Part shown: piece by piece, positions 1-11,833 of the stretch
Numbering within the stretch: position 1 is the stretch's first letter
Layout: each line of letters begins with the position of its first letter
Assembly: GCA_001643675.2 (NCBI GenBank)
Contig: LSRY02000011.1
Span: forward strand, 1,532,501-1,596,500
DNA from: Monocercomonoides exilis
Taxonomy: Eukaryota; Preaxostyla; Oxymonadida; Polymastigidae
Length of the DNA: 64,000 nt
Direction: 5' to 3'
Made by a program: the position numbers and the translations under genes
Notes under the pieces: generated by a model
Database searches by the model: none
Seen by the model: only the letters and a program-made list of their open reading frames with translations
Told to the model about the DNA's origin: nothing

Positions 1-2165
1 TTTCTTTAACACAAACCTTCACTCTGAGTGTAGGAACAAACGACGACTGTGAGAAAGCAGAGTCAAACGAGTAATGAGGAGGATAAGAGGCTGGAATAGC
101 CACGCCAAAGAAGGCCTCTGTTCGGAGTGGCTGAGGAGCTTCTGAGGCAGATGGGTCAAGCTGTGTGTTGTCTGAGGTGTTTCTGTCTGAATGAGAAGAA
201 GAAGAAGAGGAGGAGGAGGAGGAGGAGGAAGAAGAAGAAGAAGAAGAAGAAGAAGGCATATTGATGGGAGGAGAAGGCGAGCGAGAAGAAGGATGAAGAG
301 GGCGTGGCTGGGAAGGAGTGGAGGTCAGTGAAGAAGAGGTGGAGGAAGGAGAAAGCGTGCGAGGTGGCTGAGAAGGTGTAGATGAGCCAGAATTGCTGGA
401 ATGAGAGGGAAAAGAAGAAGAGGAAGAAGAAGAAGACAAAGAATTAGAAGAAGTCTGAAATGAGGTGGGAGAAGAAGAAGGAGATGGCATAGAAATCGAA
501 GGAGAGGAAGAAGGATGAGGGGACTGTTCAGGTGAAGGAGCAGAAGAAGAAGAAGAGGAGGAGGAGGAAGAAGAATTGCTATTTTGTGTATTCTTCGATT
601 TCTCTGCCTCCCTCTCTTTGTCTGAGGTGAATGTGAGTGTGTCTTTGACAGAGTGGAAGAAGCGGGACACGCCAAATCCTTTGCTTTCACCTGATTTGGA
701 CTCTTCTTTCTTTTCTTTCTCTCTCTCTCTCTCTTTCTCCTTCTCTTTCTCCTTCTTTTCTCTGTCTTTCTTGTCTGACTTCGAAAAGAGGTTGAAGAAT
801 GAAGAAGAAGAAGATGTATTTTCCTTCTCGTTCTGCCCTGTTCCATCACCTGTGTTCTGCAGTCTGGGTGGAGGAGGCAGTGGAAGAGGTCTCCCTCCAC
901 CGCCACCAGCAGCAAGAGAAGAAGAAGAGGAAGAGGAAGAAAGAGAAGAAGAAGAAGAAGAAGTGACAGTAGTTGTGGTGGCTGCAGAGAAGACAGAAGA
1001 GAAGGTGCCTGGATTGGCTGGGGAGGCGGTGGCAACGAAGGTCTGCTGTTCGAGTGGCTGGGGCTGGTCTTTGTCAGGAGAGGAGGAAGGCGAGGGGTGG
1101 AGGGAAGAGGAGGAAGAGGAAGAGGAGAGGGAAGAAGAGGAAGGGAGAATGTTGGTGGATGAAGAAGAAGAAGAAGAGGATGATGAAGAGGAAAGAGAAG
1201 AAAATCCCGAATTAGAAGAAGATGATGAAGAAGAAGCAGAAGAAGAAGCAGATGCCAATGATGACGATGATGAAGATGCCGAGACTGAAGAAGATCTGCT
1301 GGCAGAGCGTTTCATTGCTGTCTGCTGAAGAGAAGCGATGGGGAAGGAGACAGGAGTAGCTAGATGCAGATACTCACGAATGACTAGCTTGGCCAGAGGG
1401 AGAGAGAAGTAGAGGATGAAGGGAGGCAGCACAGAAGGTGTGACCACAATCACCTCAATCTCTTTTCGCAGTGGAGGAAGGCTGGCTTGCCGGCTGCCGT
1501 CGCTCGAGTTGGCTCGGGTTAGACGGCTTTCTCCTTCTCCAATGGAATTGTTGGTATTATTATTGTTATTACTCGTGTTATTCTCTTCTTCTCCACCAGA
1601 CGGAGGAGATGCGTCTTCCTCTCTAAAGACAGGCTTCCCCTTCTGTTTCTGTGCTGTTTGTGTGCGTTTGTCCTTTTTGTCCTTGTTTGTGTCAGAAAGA
1701 GAGGCGAAAGAGGTGTAATGGAAAGGGATGTCGCTGTAGGAGCTCAAGTAATGTGTGATGATGGTGCTTTCGGGTTGGAGAGAGGAAGAGTCAGAGGAGG
1801 AAGAGGAGGAGAAAGAAGAAGAAGAAGCTAATGGCAAAGAAGAAGAGGAAGAGGAAGAAGAAGTTGAAATGAATGAAGAAGAGATGGAAGGGACAGAGAC
1901 AGCAGAGCGAGGGAGAGGAGAAAGAGAAGATGTTTGTATTTGTCTTCGTGCTTCATAGAAAGAGCAAAATGGATCGATTTCTTCAGAACAATTGGGAAAA
2001 GGCGAAAGAACATGAAGAAACGGGCGAGAAAGAGATGTGCTGGAAGAAGAAGACTGGGAGTTTTGAGAAGATGAAGTGGAAGACGAGAGAGAAGAAGAGG
2101 AAGAAGAAGAAGATAAAGACAAAGAAGCTAAAGAAGAGGAGGAAGCAGAAGACAAAGACAAAGTA

Positions 2166-2197
<32 letters not shown>

Positions 2198-2591
2198 AGA
2201 AGAAGAAAAGAAAGGATTAGAGAAGGAGAAGTCGAAACCAGAAGAAGAAGAGAAGGAGGAAGAAGAAACAGGCTCAAGAAGGTTGACGATGTGTGTGGGG
2301 AGGCCAGTGGTGGTGGAGAAAGTGGGGTGAAAGATGACATTTTCTTCATCTTCACCGAAGTTTGGGCCACCAAACAAGGACATCATAGAAGAGGCAGCAA
2401 GAGAGGAGGTGGAAGAAGAAGAGGAAGAAGAGAAAGAGGAAGAAGAGGAAGAGGTGAGAGAGGCAAGGGAGGAGGAAGGAGAAGGAGAAGGAGAAGAGAA
2501 AGAGGAGGAAGAGGAAGAGGAAGACAAAGATAAAGAAGACATAGAAGAAGAAGAAGAAGAAGATCCAGAAGAAGAAGAATTGTTAGAGGCA

Positions 2592-2622
<31 letters not shown>

Positions 2623-5600
2623 AAGCAGCCATTGCGTTCAGATAAGGATTGAGAGAAGCATCGTTCACAGGGACATAAGGGAGATACGCAGAAGGTTGCA
2701 GGGCGTATGTGGAAGTGACAGCGAAGCGGTAGATGCGGAAGAAGAGAGAAAGAGAATAGCAGATTTCTCTGGAGAGGAAAGGGAAGAAAGAGAAGAGGTC
2801 AAGAAAAGAGACGATGGTGGTGAGGACGAAGCGGGAGAGGCGGGTGAAGAGGTGGTTGGAGGAGGAGGAGGAGGAGGAGAAGGAGAAAGACGGGGCGAAG
2901 GAGGAGGAGCGGGAGAAGATGGAGGAAGAGGAAGAAGAAGAAGAAGAGGAAGAGGAGGAAGAGGAAGAAGGAGGAGGGGTGGTGGAAGTAATGATGGGAG
3001 AAAGAAGTCTGGCTGAAGTGAGTGGAGAAGGAGAAAAAGAGTTGGAGCGAAGAGAAGAGAGAGAAAGCAAGCCAACAGAAGAAGAAGAAGATGATGATGA
3101 TGATGATGATGATGAAGAAGAAGAAGAGAAAGAAAGAGGTGATGGAGAAGGAGAAGGAGCAGGGGAAGGGGAAGGGGAAGGAGAAGGCGAAGAGGAAGGA
3201 GAAGAGGAAGACGAAGGAGTAGGCTGATAAGGAGGAGGCGGAGGAGAAAGGGTGCCTGTGTCAGCAGAGGCAGTGAGGCAGTCGATGGCTTCTTCGAATG
3301 ATTTGAATGGATTTCCTTTCTGTTTGATGAAGCGATGGAGAAGAAGGACGTCTTTGGGGATGGGGGGATACGGTTTGTCTTGTTTGAGGGAGAGCATGTG
3401 GAGAGAGGTGGCTGGGAGAGGAGAGGAGGAGGAGGAGGAAGAAGAAGATGGAGAAGAAGAAGGAGAAGAAGAAGGAGAAGAAGAAGCGGAAGAAGATGTT
3501 GATTGCATATTCACAGAAATTGGGATTGTATTGCGAGAGCCAACAGAGCCTGCGCGTTTGATGTTTGATGAGTTTTGTGAGAGAGGCGAAGGAACAAGAA
3601 TTTGAGAGGAATTCTGTTTGGACAGATGAGAAGGTGGGGGTGGAGGGGGTGGGGGTGGGGCAGGGACCTTGGATTTGGGTTTGGATGAAGAAGAAGAAGA
3701 GGAAGAAGCAGAAGCAGATGAAGATGAAGATGAAGATGATGACGTTGATTGAACTGTATTCAGTTTCCCCTTCACTTGAGCACCTTCATCGTCTGCCTGG
3801 CTTGTTTCTTCGCTCTCTGCCTTCTCGTCCCATCCATCAAACCATTCTTCGTCTCCATCCAGCTCTGTCTCTGTCTCTGTCTCTGTGTCACTCGATGCTG
3901 TTGCTTCGGTTGTGTCTGATGATGAATATATTGAGTCATTTATTTCTTTCTCTTCTTTCTCTTCTTTCTTTTCTTTCTCTTTGCTCTTTTCTTTCTCTTC
4001 TTTCTCTTTTTTACCTCCTTTTTTGTTAATTGATTCGTTTGATTTCTCTTTTTCTTCATTCTCTTTTGCATTTTCATTGCCTTTTCCCCTTTGCACACTC
4101 ACATAATTAACTTCTTCCTCTTTTCCTTTCTCTTCTTCTCTTTCTTCTTCCTTTTCTTGTTTCTTCTTGTTCTTCTTCTCTTTCTTTTCCTTCTTTTCCT
4201 TCTTTTCCTTCTTCTCTTCTTTCTCCCTCTCTCCTATTCCAACTCTTTCTCCATCAGTAAAGCAACTGTCTGTCTCTTCCACTTCTCCTTTCTTGATCTT
4301 CTTCTCTTTCTTCTCCTTCTTCTCCTTTTTGTTCTTCTTCTTCTCTTTCTTCTCATTTTTATTTTTCTTTTTGTCTTTTCCTTTCCCTCCTTCTTCTCCA
4401 GCCATCGTCATCATCATCATCTTTGTTTCAACAATCTTCTTCTCCTCTTTCTCTTTCTCCTTCTCTTTCTCTTTCTCCTTCTTCTCCTTCTCCTTCTTCA
4501 CCCTCACAATTTTCTTCGCTTTTCTCCTTCTCCCCACCTCCTTCACATCAAACCCCCTCACATCCACTTTCCATTCTTCTTCTTCTTCGCACTTCTTCTT
4601 AATCACAAACATCGTGTCATGATGGATGTTAATGAAGAACTGCTTGAACTGAGCCAGAAGAAGGGAAGAAAGAACAGAAGAGGAAGAATTCTGCGGATTG
4701 ACGGCGCTGTATGGGAAGGAGGGAAGAGAAGGAAGATATTTCATAGGAGACGGGGGTGGGGGTCTTTGGATAGGGGAAGAGGATGAAGTGGATAAGGGAG
4801 AAGGAGAAGAAGGAGAAGAGGAAGGAGAAGAGGAAGGAGAGGGGGAAGAAGAGGAGGAGGAGGAAGAAGTTAATGGAGAAGGAGAAGAGGAAGAATTATT
4901 AGAACTCTCAGAGGAAGAAGGAGGATGGTCCACAAATGATACTTGCGATGTGGATGAAGAAGAAGTTATTTTGTCTGATGGCATTTCAGATGAAGAAGAG
5001 AAGGAAGAAGAGGAAGGAGAAGGAGAAGAAGAAGAAGGGGTTGTCTTTGAAGTGAAGGCAGAGCCAGTTGAAGAGATTGCTAATGAAGAAGAAGAAGAAG
5101 ATGTGTTTGTGTTTGTGTTTGTGGGTGATTGAGAAGGAGAAGGAAGAGAAGCGAAAGAGGAAGAAGGAGAAGGAGAAGGAGAAGGAGAAGGTGTGCTGTG
5201 TGAATGAGGAGGAGGAGGAGGCTGGGCTTTGGGACGAGGAAGAGAGACAGTTGAAGAGGAAGGAGAAGGAGAAGGAGAAGAAGGAGAAGGAGAAGGAGAA
5301 GAAGAAGAAGACAAGGAAGAAGAAGAAGAAGAAGAAGAAAGAGAAGAAGAAGAAGAAGATGATGATGATGATTGAGGTAGATGAGCTGGGATGGATTCTT
5401 CTTTTGGTGGGTCGAGCGAAGGAGGCAGTTCAAGTGAGGTGGACGATTGGATATGTGAAGATTTTGAAGGAGAGGAAAGAGAAGAAGAAGAAGAAGAAGA
5501 AGAAGAATCAGCAATAGAAGGGGAAACAGAGGGAGAAAGAGAAGGAGACAAAGAAGGAGTAAGAGAAGGAGAAGGTGTGGGTGTGATTGCCTGGTGGCTT

Positions 5601-8600
5601 GGATGAGCTGTTGAATCAGTGGAATTAGCAGATTGCAGAGAAGGTGACAGCGATGGAGAGGAAGATGGAGAAATGTCACCTGCTATTGAAGAAGATGAAG
5701 ATGAAGAAGCCAACAAAGAAGAAGAAGAAGAAGAAGAAGAAGAAGAAGAAGAAGAAGAAGAAGAAGAAGAAGAAGAAGAAGAAGAAGAAGAAGAAGAAGA
5801 AGAAGAAGAAGAAGAAGAAGAAGAAGAAGAAGAAGAAGAAGAAGAAGAAGAAGAAGACGATGATAACAATGAAGCCTGTCCTGTTTGCATTCCACCATTC
5901 CCCAATCCCCCATTATTGCTCCCTCCGTTCTTCACCACTCCTTGTCCAGGCGGCGGAGGAGCAAAGCTCGGAGGCTTCGGAAACGTCTTTTTCCCTCCCA
6001 TCCCGGGCGGCGCGGGGAATTTTGCTCCTTGTGGAGGCTTGGGAAAAGAACCTGTGCCTCTTCCTGGGGGGCGGGGGAAGGATTTTTTGGTGGTGGGTTT
6101 GTCTGATGGCTTGGTTTTGTCTTTGTCTTTTTCTTTTTCTTTTTCTTTTTCTTTCTCCTCTTTTTCATCTTTTCCTTTTTCTTTCTCTTCCTTTTCTTCT
6201 TTCTCTGTCTTTTCCTTTTTCTCTTCCTGTGCTTCTCCTTTTGTGTTCTCTTCTTCTGCATCCAATGGAACTGGTGGTGTGATTGCTCTTTCGGCTTCTG
6301 CTTCTTCTTTGGCCTTCTTCTTCGCTTCTTCTTCTTCTTCTTCTTCTTTTTCCTTTCTCTTTCTTTCTTCTTCTTCTTCTTCTCTTCTCTTTCTTTCTTC
6401 CTCTTCTTTCTTTCTTCTTGCCTCTTCCTCTTCTTCTCTTCTTTTTCTTTCTTCTTCCTCTTTTCTCTTTCTTTCTTCCTCTTCTTGCCTTTTCCTTTCT
6501 TCTTCCTCTTCCTTTCTCTTCTTCTCTTCCTCTTCCTCTTTCCTTTTTCGCTCCTCTTCTTCTTTTCTTCTCCTCTCTTCTTCTTCTTTCCTCAATCTTT
6601 CATAAAATTGCATTCTTTTGTTATCTTCCTCTTCCATTTTCTTTGTTTCTTCCTCTTCTTTCTTCCTCATCCTTTCTTGTTCTTCTCTTTCTCTTCGTTC
6701 TTTCTCTTCTTTCTCCTTCCTTTCCTTCTCTTCTCTTTCTCTTCTAATCTTTTCCTCTCTCTCTCTCCTCCTCCTCTCCTTTTCTTCCCTCCTCTTCCTC
6801 TCTCTTTCCTCCTTCCTCTTCCTCCTCCTTTCCTCTTCCTCTTTCTTCCTCTTCTCCTTTCTGTCCATCCATTCAACCCCTCCCACAAACAGATCCCCCA
6901 CAAGCATCATCCGCTTCACCAGCTCCTCCTCGTCCTCCATCTCCTTCATCGTCGACGGCGAGAAATTCGTCTTCTGGAACACGATGTTGATCTTCCTCTG
7001 CATCAGCTGCCAGAACGGCTGCCGGAACGCATTCAGATGCGCAAAGAGCGAAGAGGCCAGCGACGAAGACGACGCCAATGCCAGGAAAAACGAAGGAAAC
7101 CGGCTGAAATACGGTCGGATCAGCGGGTGCAGCCGGCGAGAGATGCGGGCGATTTGCGAGGAGGTCGCTCCTTTGCTCTTTGAAGAATAGCCTTTGCCGG
7201 TCTGTTTAGCTGCCCCGTCTTCATTTTCCTTCTCGTCGCTTTCGTTTCCTTCCTCGTCGCCGTTTTCCTCCTTCTTTTCGCCCTCTTCCCCTCCGAAGCC
7301 AAACTCCCGTTTTTCTGCTTTTTCTGCCTTAAAACTCTTTTCAGGAGAAGATTCCTGCTGTAATTTCTCCGGTAGATCAGACTGGAGGCTTTTGCTGGCA
7401 CTTCCAGAAAAGCGCCCGTTATTTTTATTTTTATTTTGTGTTTTTCCGGCAATCAACTTGTCAAATATTTCTGCCTCGCACATCCGATGGGCATCGGGCG
7501 AGAAGGCGTATGTGTACAAAATCATCTGGTGGAAGGAGAAGAGCAGCTCAGAATAGAACGAAAAGAGCTTCGCGAGGAACGGAATGAAGTGCGAGTGCGG
7601 AATCAAAGGTGCCAGTATATCGAAGGAGGAGACGGAGGATGAGGCTTGACTTTCAAGAGAAGAAAATGGAAAAGTTGGTACAGCTTTCTAATTTTTATTA
7701 GAAAAAATAAAACAAATATTATTATTATTATTATTTTGTTTGTTTGTTGACATATTTAATGAAAATGTGAAATAATCAGTGAATAGTAATAGGACATACT
7801 TTTAAATAATTGCTTAGGACTCGCGTTGTCCCTTGGTTCATTTCATCAAGCAGAGCAGATCTGACTGAATCGAAAGGCGATGTTGGAGAAAATGTTGTAC
7901 TTGCAATGCAATATGGATTCAGCGTCAAAAGATCAAAACTGTGTAGGATTGTGTGAAATGTTGTTTTCAATGATTGTATCAAATTAACAAGTTTTTAAGG
8001 ATTAAATGATACAAAGTTTTATGTTAAATCATATTTGTTTAAAAATCTTAACAGAAAGAATTCACACCATAGCAAAATGTCCATCATTTGTTTTTCGTTA
8101 AATGAAAGACAAATAGAATGCAATTCACTTTCCATTTGTTCTGTAAACGATTTTGTCGATGTCTTTTGAAATTATTCAAAGATAATACAAACTACAAATG
8201 AAAAACGAAGTTTGATTTTAAAAAAAAGCATACGGAAAGAAATAAATCTTGTCCCTTCAACGCTGTAATCTTGCTTGATATTTGTTTATATCCTAGTGCC
8301 TTTGAAATTGATTCAAGTCCCTTTTGCAAAAAGATTTTTATTTATTGAAATAAGCAAAATTTTGTTTTGTGTCAAACTGTCCTAAAATCTCGAATGGTAT
8401 TACAGTATTTTATTTGCTTCGTCACTTGTAAGTATTGATTCATATTTGAAACGATGTCAGAAACAGACTTTAAATAAATTTGCAATTAAATATTTTCGAA
8501 GAAATACTGAACATACTAAAAGTTTCGCTTTCCGTCTGTATTTCGTGGATATTGCTGCTCCATTGGAAAACAACTCTTCATCAACTCTTTTAAGAACATG

Positions 8601-8922
8601 GCGGCATGTTTGAATTGCTTCGTGAGTTCGGGAAACATCGTATGTTATGTTGTGGATATGACTTGTTGCTTTGACTGAATATTTCAAAGATTAAAAACAA
8701 TAATTCAAAAATTATTTCACAATCATTCATATAAGGCATACGGAATGATTCGTAATTTGCAAATACTTTTCTTGAAAGTTCCAAGGTTTTTCTTTCAAGC
8801 TCTCTGCTTTTGTTGTCAATCTGTTCGTCAATTCCTTTTTGTGAAATTTCTGATGCGCTCATAGCAGTTGTTGCTTGCAAGAAATCGTCATATTCTTGCA
8901 TGTTTTTACCATTGGATTCCAT
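1..8922 (-). CDS. VPS50: Syndetin (VPS50/CCDC132)-like EARP tethering subunit, 3'-incomplete
   Basis: Syndetin is the subunit that defines the EARP complex, which tethers vesicles for endosomal recycling. I read seven minus-strand exons: 8922–8721, 8674–8517, 8467–8378, 8320–8234, 8162–8068, 7938–7800 and 7687 to beyond base 1. All joins keep frame. Blocks that match my recollection of animal syndetin occur in the right order: an N-terminal coiled coil ending near CRHVL (8610), FDILAPLIPHSHFIPFLAKL (residue ~277), RMMLVGDLFVGG (~515), FFINIHHDT…EEEEEWKVDV (~1270), KGNPF (~1719), and FTRLSRFVLTTIVSFLDLF running into a Tyr/Phe-rich helix (~1870). More than 2,800 residues are present against roughly 960 in human. 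The excess is Glu/Lys coiled coil (6860–6110 and 4600–3910), a Pro/Gly stretch (6080–5890) and Ser-rich tracts. The ATG at 8922 follows an in-frame TGA and sits where alignment to the family begins. The extreme C-terminus lies outside the window. Confidence 0.72.
5717..5863 (-). repeat. 49-residue poly-Ser tract (TCT)n inside the VPS50-like gene
   Basis: On the plus strand this is an almost perfect (GAA)n microsatellite. In the coding minus-strand frame it reads as 49 consecutive serines, 47 of them TCT, with TCG and TCA at the upstream edge. Use of one codon throughout points to recent slippage rather than selected sequence. Two Leu codons (TTG) end the run. Shorter, more degenerate GAA/GAG blocks continue through 190–5560. 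Confidence 0.9.
6110..6860 (-). repeat. Glu/Lys/Arg-rich charged-helix tract in the VPS50-like gene
   Basis: The minus-strand frame reads as roughly 250 residues made almost only of Glu, Lys and Arg, with a repeated KEEEERK-type unit of 8–10 residues. It should form a long single charged helix or coiled coil. It starts just after the conserved VGDLFVGG block and begins a low-complexity insertion of about 740 residues, at a place where animal syndetin has only a short linker. Confidence 0.8.
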
Positions 8923-9113
8923 AGCTTCCCCGTATTTTCCTCGAATAATTGTTTGGTATGATCAGATGGACCATAAGTAATGTTATTGGCAATGAAAATT
9001 ATGAAATTTTTATTAAAATACAACATAAAATATGTACTAAAATGTAGTGTGACATGGCCATGATGAAATGAAAAAAGAAGTGACAGAAATAATCACAGGA
9101 ATAGATAAAATAA

Positions 9114-10539
9114 TCACGAGATAATCTTCCAAGATGAGCCTTTGTTAAATAAAGTTGCAGCCATCCAAACGCTACCCATAAGCATCTCGCAATTTGCAAG
9201 TTCTGCACATTTTGCTCCGTTCACTTGAAATGTTAGAGAGCCTTTAGTTACATCAACCGTCATTGTGACCTGAAAAATTAAATTATTAATAAATAAATAA
9301 AAAAACATCAAATGTGATATTACAAAAAAAGTAGAGCATTCAATAATGAAAAAGTGCATGTGTTGTTAATTTGAAAGTTTTCATACTAAATCATTTGAAG
9401 TGTATCCGTGAGTGGATTCAGCAACTTTTTGCGTCTGACAAAATATGCCAAGTGATGAGGAATGATCATGCAGGCCAAAGCCAATTAGACCATTTTTATA
9501 TCCAAATCCTCTGTTGAATGCAGGAGGAATATCCAATAGAACACCCAGAGAGTATCGATTTGGTCGTGGAATGCTCATCTTAATTGTTATTGATACGCTT
9601 CCTTTTGTAATAGGCTCCTCACCCAGAAGAATAAGATGATCCCCATCATCTCCTGTAACGGTAACTGCCTTTCCATCAGAGCTCACAGTTAATCCAGGCG
9701 ATTTGTGTATTGTATTCCAGACAACTATTAATATTCGTTTAAAAATTCGGAATAATGTTTGTCATTAAAAATTAAGGAAAAATAAATAATATTTTACTAA
9801 AAGTGCATTGCTAGAAAATGTATTGCACACGTTTATATGGGGTAATTTCGGGTCTAAAAAGGGAAAAAAATATAATAAAAAGAAAGTTCTGGTTTCACCA
9901 TAAAAAACTGCACACAGCAAATCGAATTGCTTTATTTGATGATTAAATAATCTTTCAATTTCGTCGTTTTCAAAAGTTAAGCTGAAATGATCAGATCTTA
10001 GAAAGTCCAGAATATGAGAAAAGGCAGTTGGATTACAGTCAAGAAAAATGTGTCCATCTTTATCGTAATGATGTTGATGTTTCCCGCTAGTTGCATGAAA
10101 TTAAATAAAATAAAAATTTTAGTATGTAACAATTGCCCAAACCTCACAATTTGTGCAAGAGTTGAACCAGGTTTGCTACATTATTTCAATGAAAAAATAA
10201 ATTATTAATGTAATAAAATTACAAAAACTTAATAATCAAACGACATTATCGTTTCTCTAAGTACAGGCATCAAGGTACCTCCAATGTTCAACACAACAAC
10301 ATCAGAATCCTTTTGTTCAGAAATACCGCAAATATACCAAAAGAGAGAAAGAAAATGATAAATACCTCTTCGTCGCTTCCACTTTCGCTGTCGCTTAAAG
10401 GATTTTCTTTGAAGAAAATTCTTTTTTCAGCTTCAAGTTCAATTCGCTGATTGGTTATGTAATCTCGTTCAAAGTTTAATCTCTCTTGTATACTTTGCAT
10501 TTTTGCTCTAAATTCTTCACGTTCTTTCTCAAACGACAT
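9114..10539 (-). CDS. Coiled-coil / KCTD-type BTB(T1) / SPRY-like domain protein
   Basis: A complete six-exon gene: 10539–10366, 10309–10242, 10175–10143, 10086–9899, 9724–9387 and 9269–9114, ending in TGA. The 957 nt of coding sequence give 318 residues, and every splice phase agrees. Residues 1–45 are a charged coiled coil starting MSFEKEREEF, followed by the acidic stretch SDSESGSDEE. Residues ~59–150 are a potassium-channel-tetramerisation/BTB fold with VVVLNIGGTLMPVLRETI, KPGSTLAQIVSGK, DKDGHIFLD and FSHILDFLR, the hallmarks of KCTD proteins. From ~155 onward is a SPRY-like β-sandwich with WNTIHKSPGLTVSSDGKAVT, GLIGFGLHD and MTVDVTKGSLTFQVNG. KCTD-type BTB domains usually oligomerise and some recruit cullin-3; SPRY domains bind peptides. 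A substrate-adaptor role is therefore possible but only inferred. Five introns of 56–195 bp. Frame stays open upstream of the ATG to a TAA, so a 5' exon cannot be excluded. Confidence 0.8.
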
Positions 10540-11674
10540 ATATGTTTTTTTCAGCTCAAGTGCTGCGTTAAAAACAATATCTATGAATTAGTGAAATGAT
10601 GTTGGGTATAATTGATCAGAATAACCAATAAGTCAAAAAGTGCAAATAACTTTGTGATAATACAAATATTTTAATTTGTTTATTTTCAATTTTGCTTTGT
10701 TATTTGGAAATTTCTGTGTTGTCTCTGCAATGAAATAACTTAACATATTTTTTAAACCTTCATTTGATCATTAAAAGTTTTCAAATAAAATTCAGTTTTT
10801 CAGAAATTTTGATTCATCAAGGAAAAAATGATGAAGTCAAGGATATTTTTATCACATAATTTTAAGATATTTTTTGAATTCTATATTATTGTGACTTAAT
10901 CATAACACATTTCCATTTTCTTCAAAACAACGAAACAAAATTGATGCAGTCAAAATTGAATAATTTCACTAAAACACTTTAACAATTAAAAAGGAAATAT
11001 CTCCGAATTTTATAATAAGGGAAGCAACATTATTTAAAAAAATCTTATGGTGATTTTTTGTTGAACAAAAAAATTTTGACTCGTATTTTTTTTCATTTTC
11101 AAAATTACTTCATGAATACTTTCTTTTTAATAAAAGTTAAAAACAATTCTTATCATGTTGGAATATTTTCCTGTCTTTTTTTGAACATATGGGGGAAATT
11201 TTTTCACTTCATGCATTTTTTTTGAAAATTTATGAACTTTTCTTTGGCTTTTTTAGATCAAAAAACTCAGTAAAAATGGGTCCATATTTTGACACTTGTG
11301 AATTGTGTGGGGAAATGTGGACTTTCAAGCTTTTATTGCACAAAATGAAAAATAATGGGTTTTCTCATAACTTCGAAAACTTTTTCAAATTATAAAACAA
11401 GTTGGATTTCACAAACAATAAACATAAATCACAGAAAACATTACACAAAGTGCTTTCGAATCTCACATTTATTTCAAAAAACGAACTAATTTTCATTGAG
11501 TTTTTCGATCACAAAAAGAAAATCAAACATGCATAATTTTACTATGAAAATGTCTGAAGTTCGATATTTTTCCCCATACCATTATTTGAAGAATTTCTAG
11601 AGATACCTCATGCATGTCAATTTCTAATCTGAAAAGAAAAACAATAAATTTGATTAAAAACAAAATGTTTGATA
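10540..11674. other. AT-rich spacer upstream of the BTB–SPRY gene
   Basis: About 1.1 kb of AT-rich sequence between the BTB–SPRY start codon and the left target duplication of the Merlin element. It should contain the BTB–SPRY promoter and 5' leader. A possible leader splice acceptor lies near 10563. I see no convincing coding exon; the 68-codon plus-strand frame at 11189–11395 is AT-driven and looks like no known protein. Confidence 0.6.
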
Positions 11675-11682
11675 GATTAATT
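11675..11682. repeat. Left 8-bp target-site duplication of the Merlin element
   Basis: GATTAATT directly precedes the terminal repeat that starts GGTAA. The same eight bases follow the right terminal repeat at 14888–14895. Merlin/IS1016-type elements typically duplicate 8–9 bp. Confidence 0.88.
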
Positions 11683-11695
11683 GGTAAATGCAGAA

Positions 11696-11703
11696 GATAG
11701 GGG
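11696..11703. repeat. Left target duplication of the nested element
   Basis: GATAGGGG lies here and again at 13509–13516. The sequence belongs to the Merlin terminal repeat, which shows that the nested element inserted there after Merlin arrived. Confidence 0.85.
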
Positions 11704-11778
11704 TAGCCCTGGGTGACGTGATGACATCTGACGTGACCTTTTCGATTTTTGACGGACGTGACAGATTTTTCCACGTCA

Positions 11779-11833
<55 letters not shown>

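Noticed and set aside
190-5560. CRISPR-like or tandem array appearance of GAA/GAG blocks
   Set aside because: There are no regular spacers. The blocks are simple-sequence repeats within a coding exon of a eukaryotic gene.
576-6605. Many long Glu-rich plus-strand frames (for example 576–1328, 2076–2330, 2814–3227, 4698–5132, 5619–6605) and Leu-rich minus frames
   Set aside because: They are other-frame readings of the GAA/TTC repeats within the VPS50-like exon. Only one minus-strand frame gives non-repetitive, conserved-looking sequence between the repeats and stays open from 7687 to 1.
7776-8922. Three small separate genes at 7776–7982, 8457–8687 and 8590–8922
   Set aside because: These frames overlap exons that splice in phase and align in order with the N-terminal part of syndetin.
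10540-11674. Possible extra upstream exons of the BTB–SPRY gene, including a short frame near 10630–10730
   Set aside because: The candidates are short, AT-biased and have no conserved content. The ATG at 10539 already gives a sensible protein.
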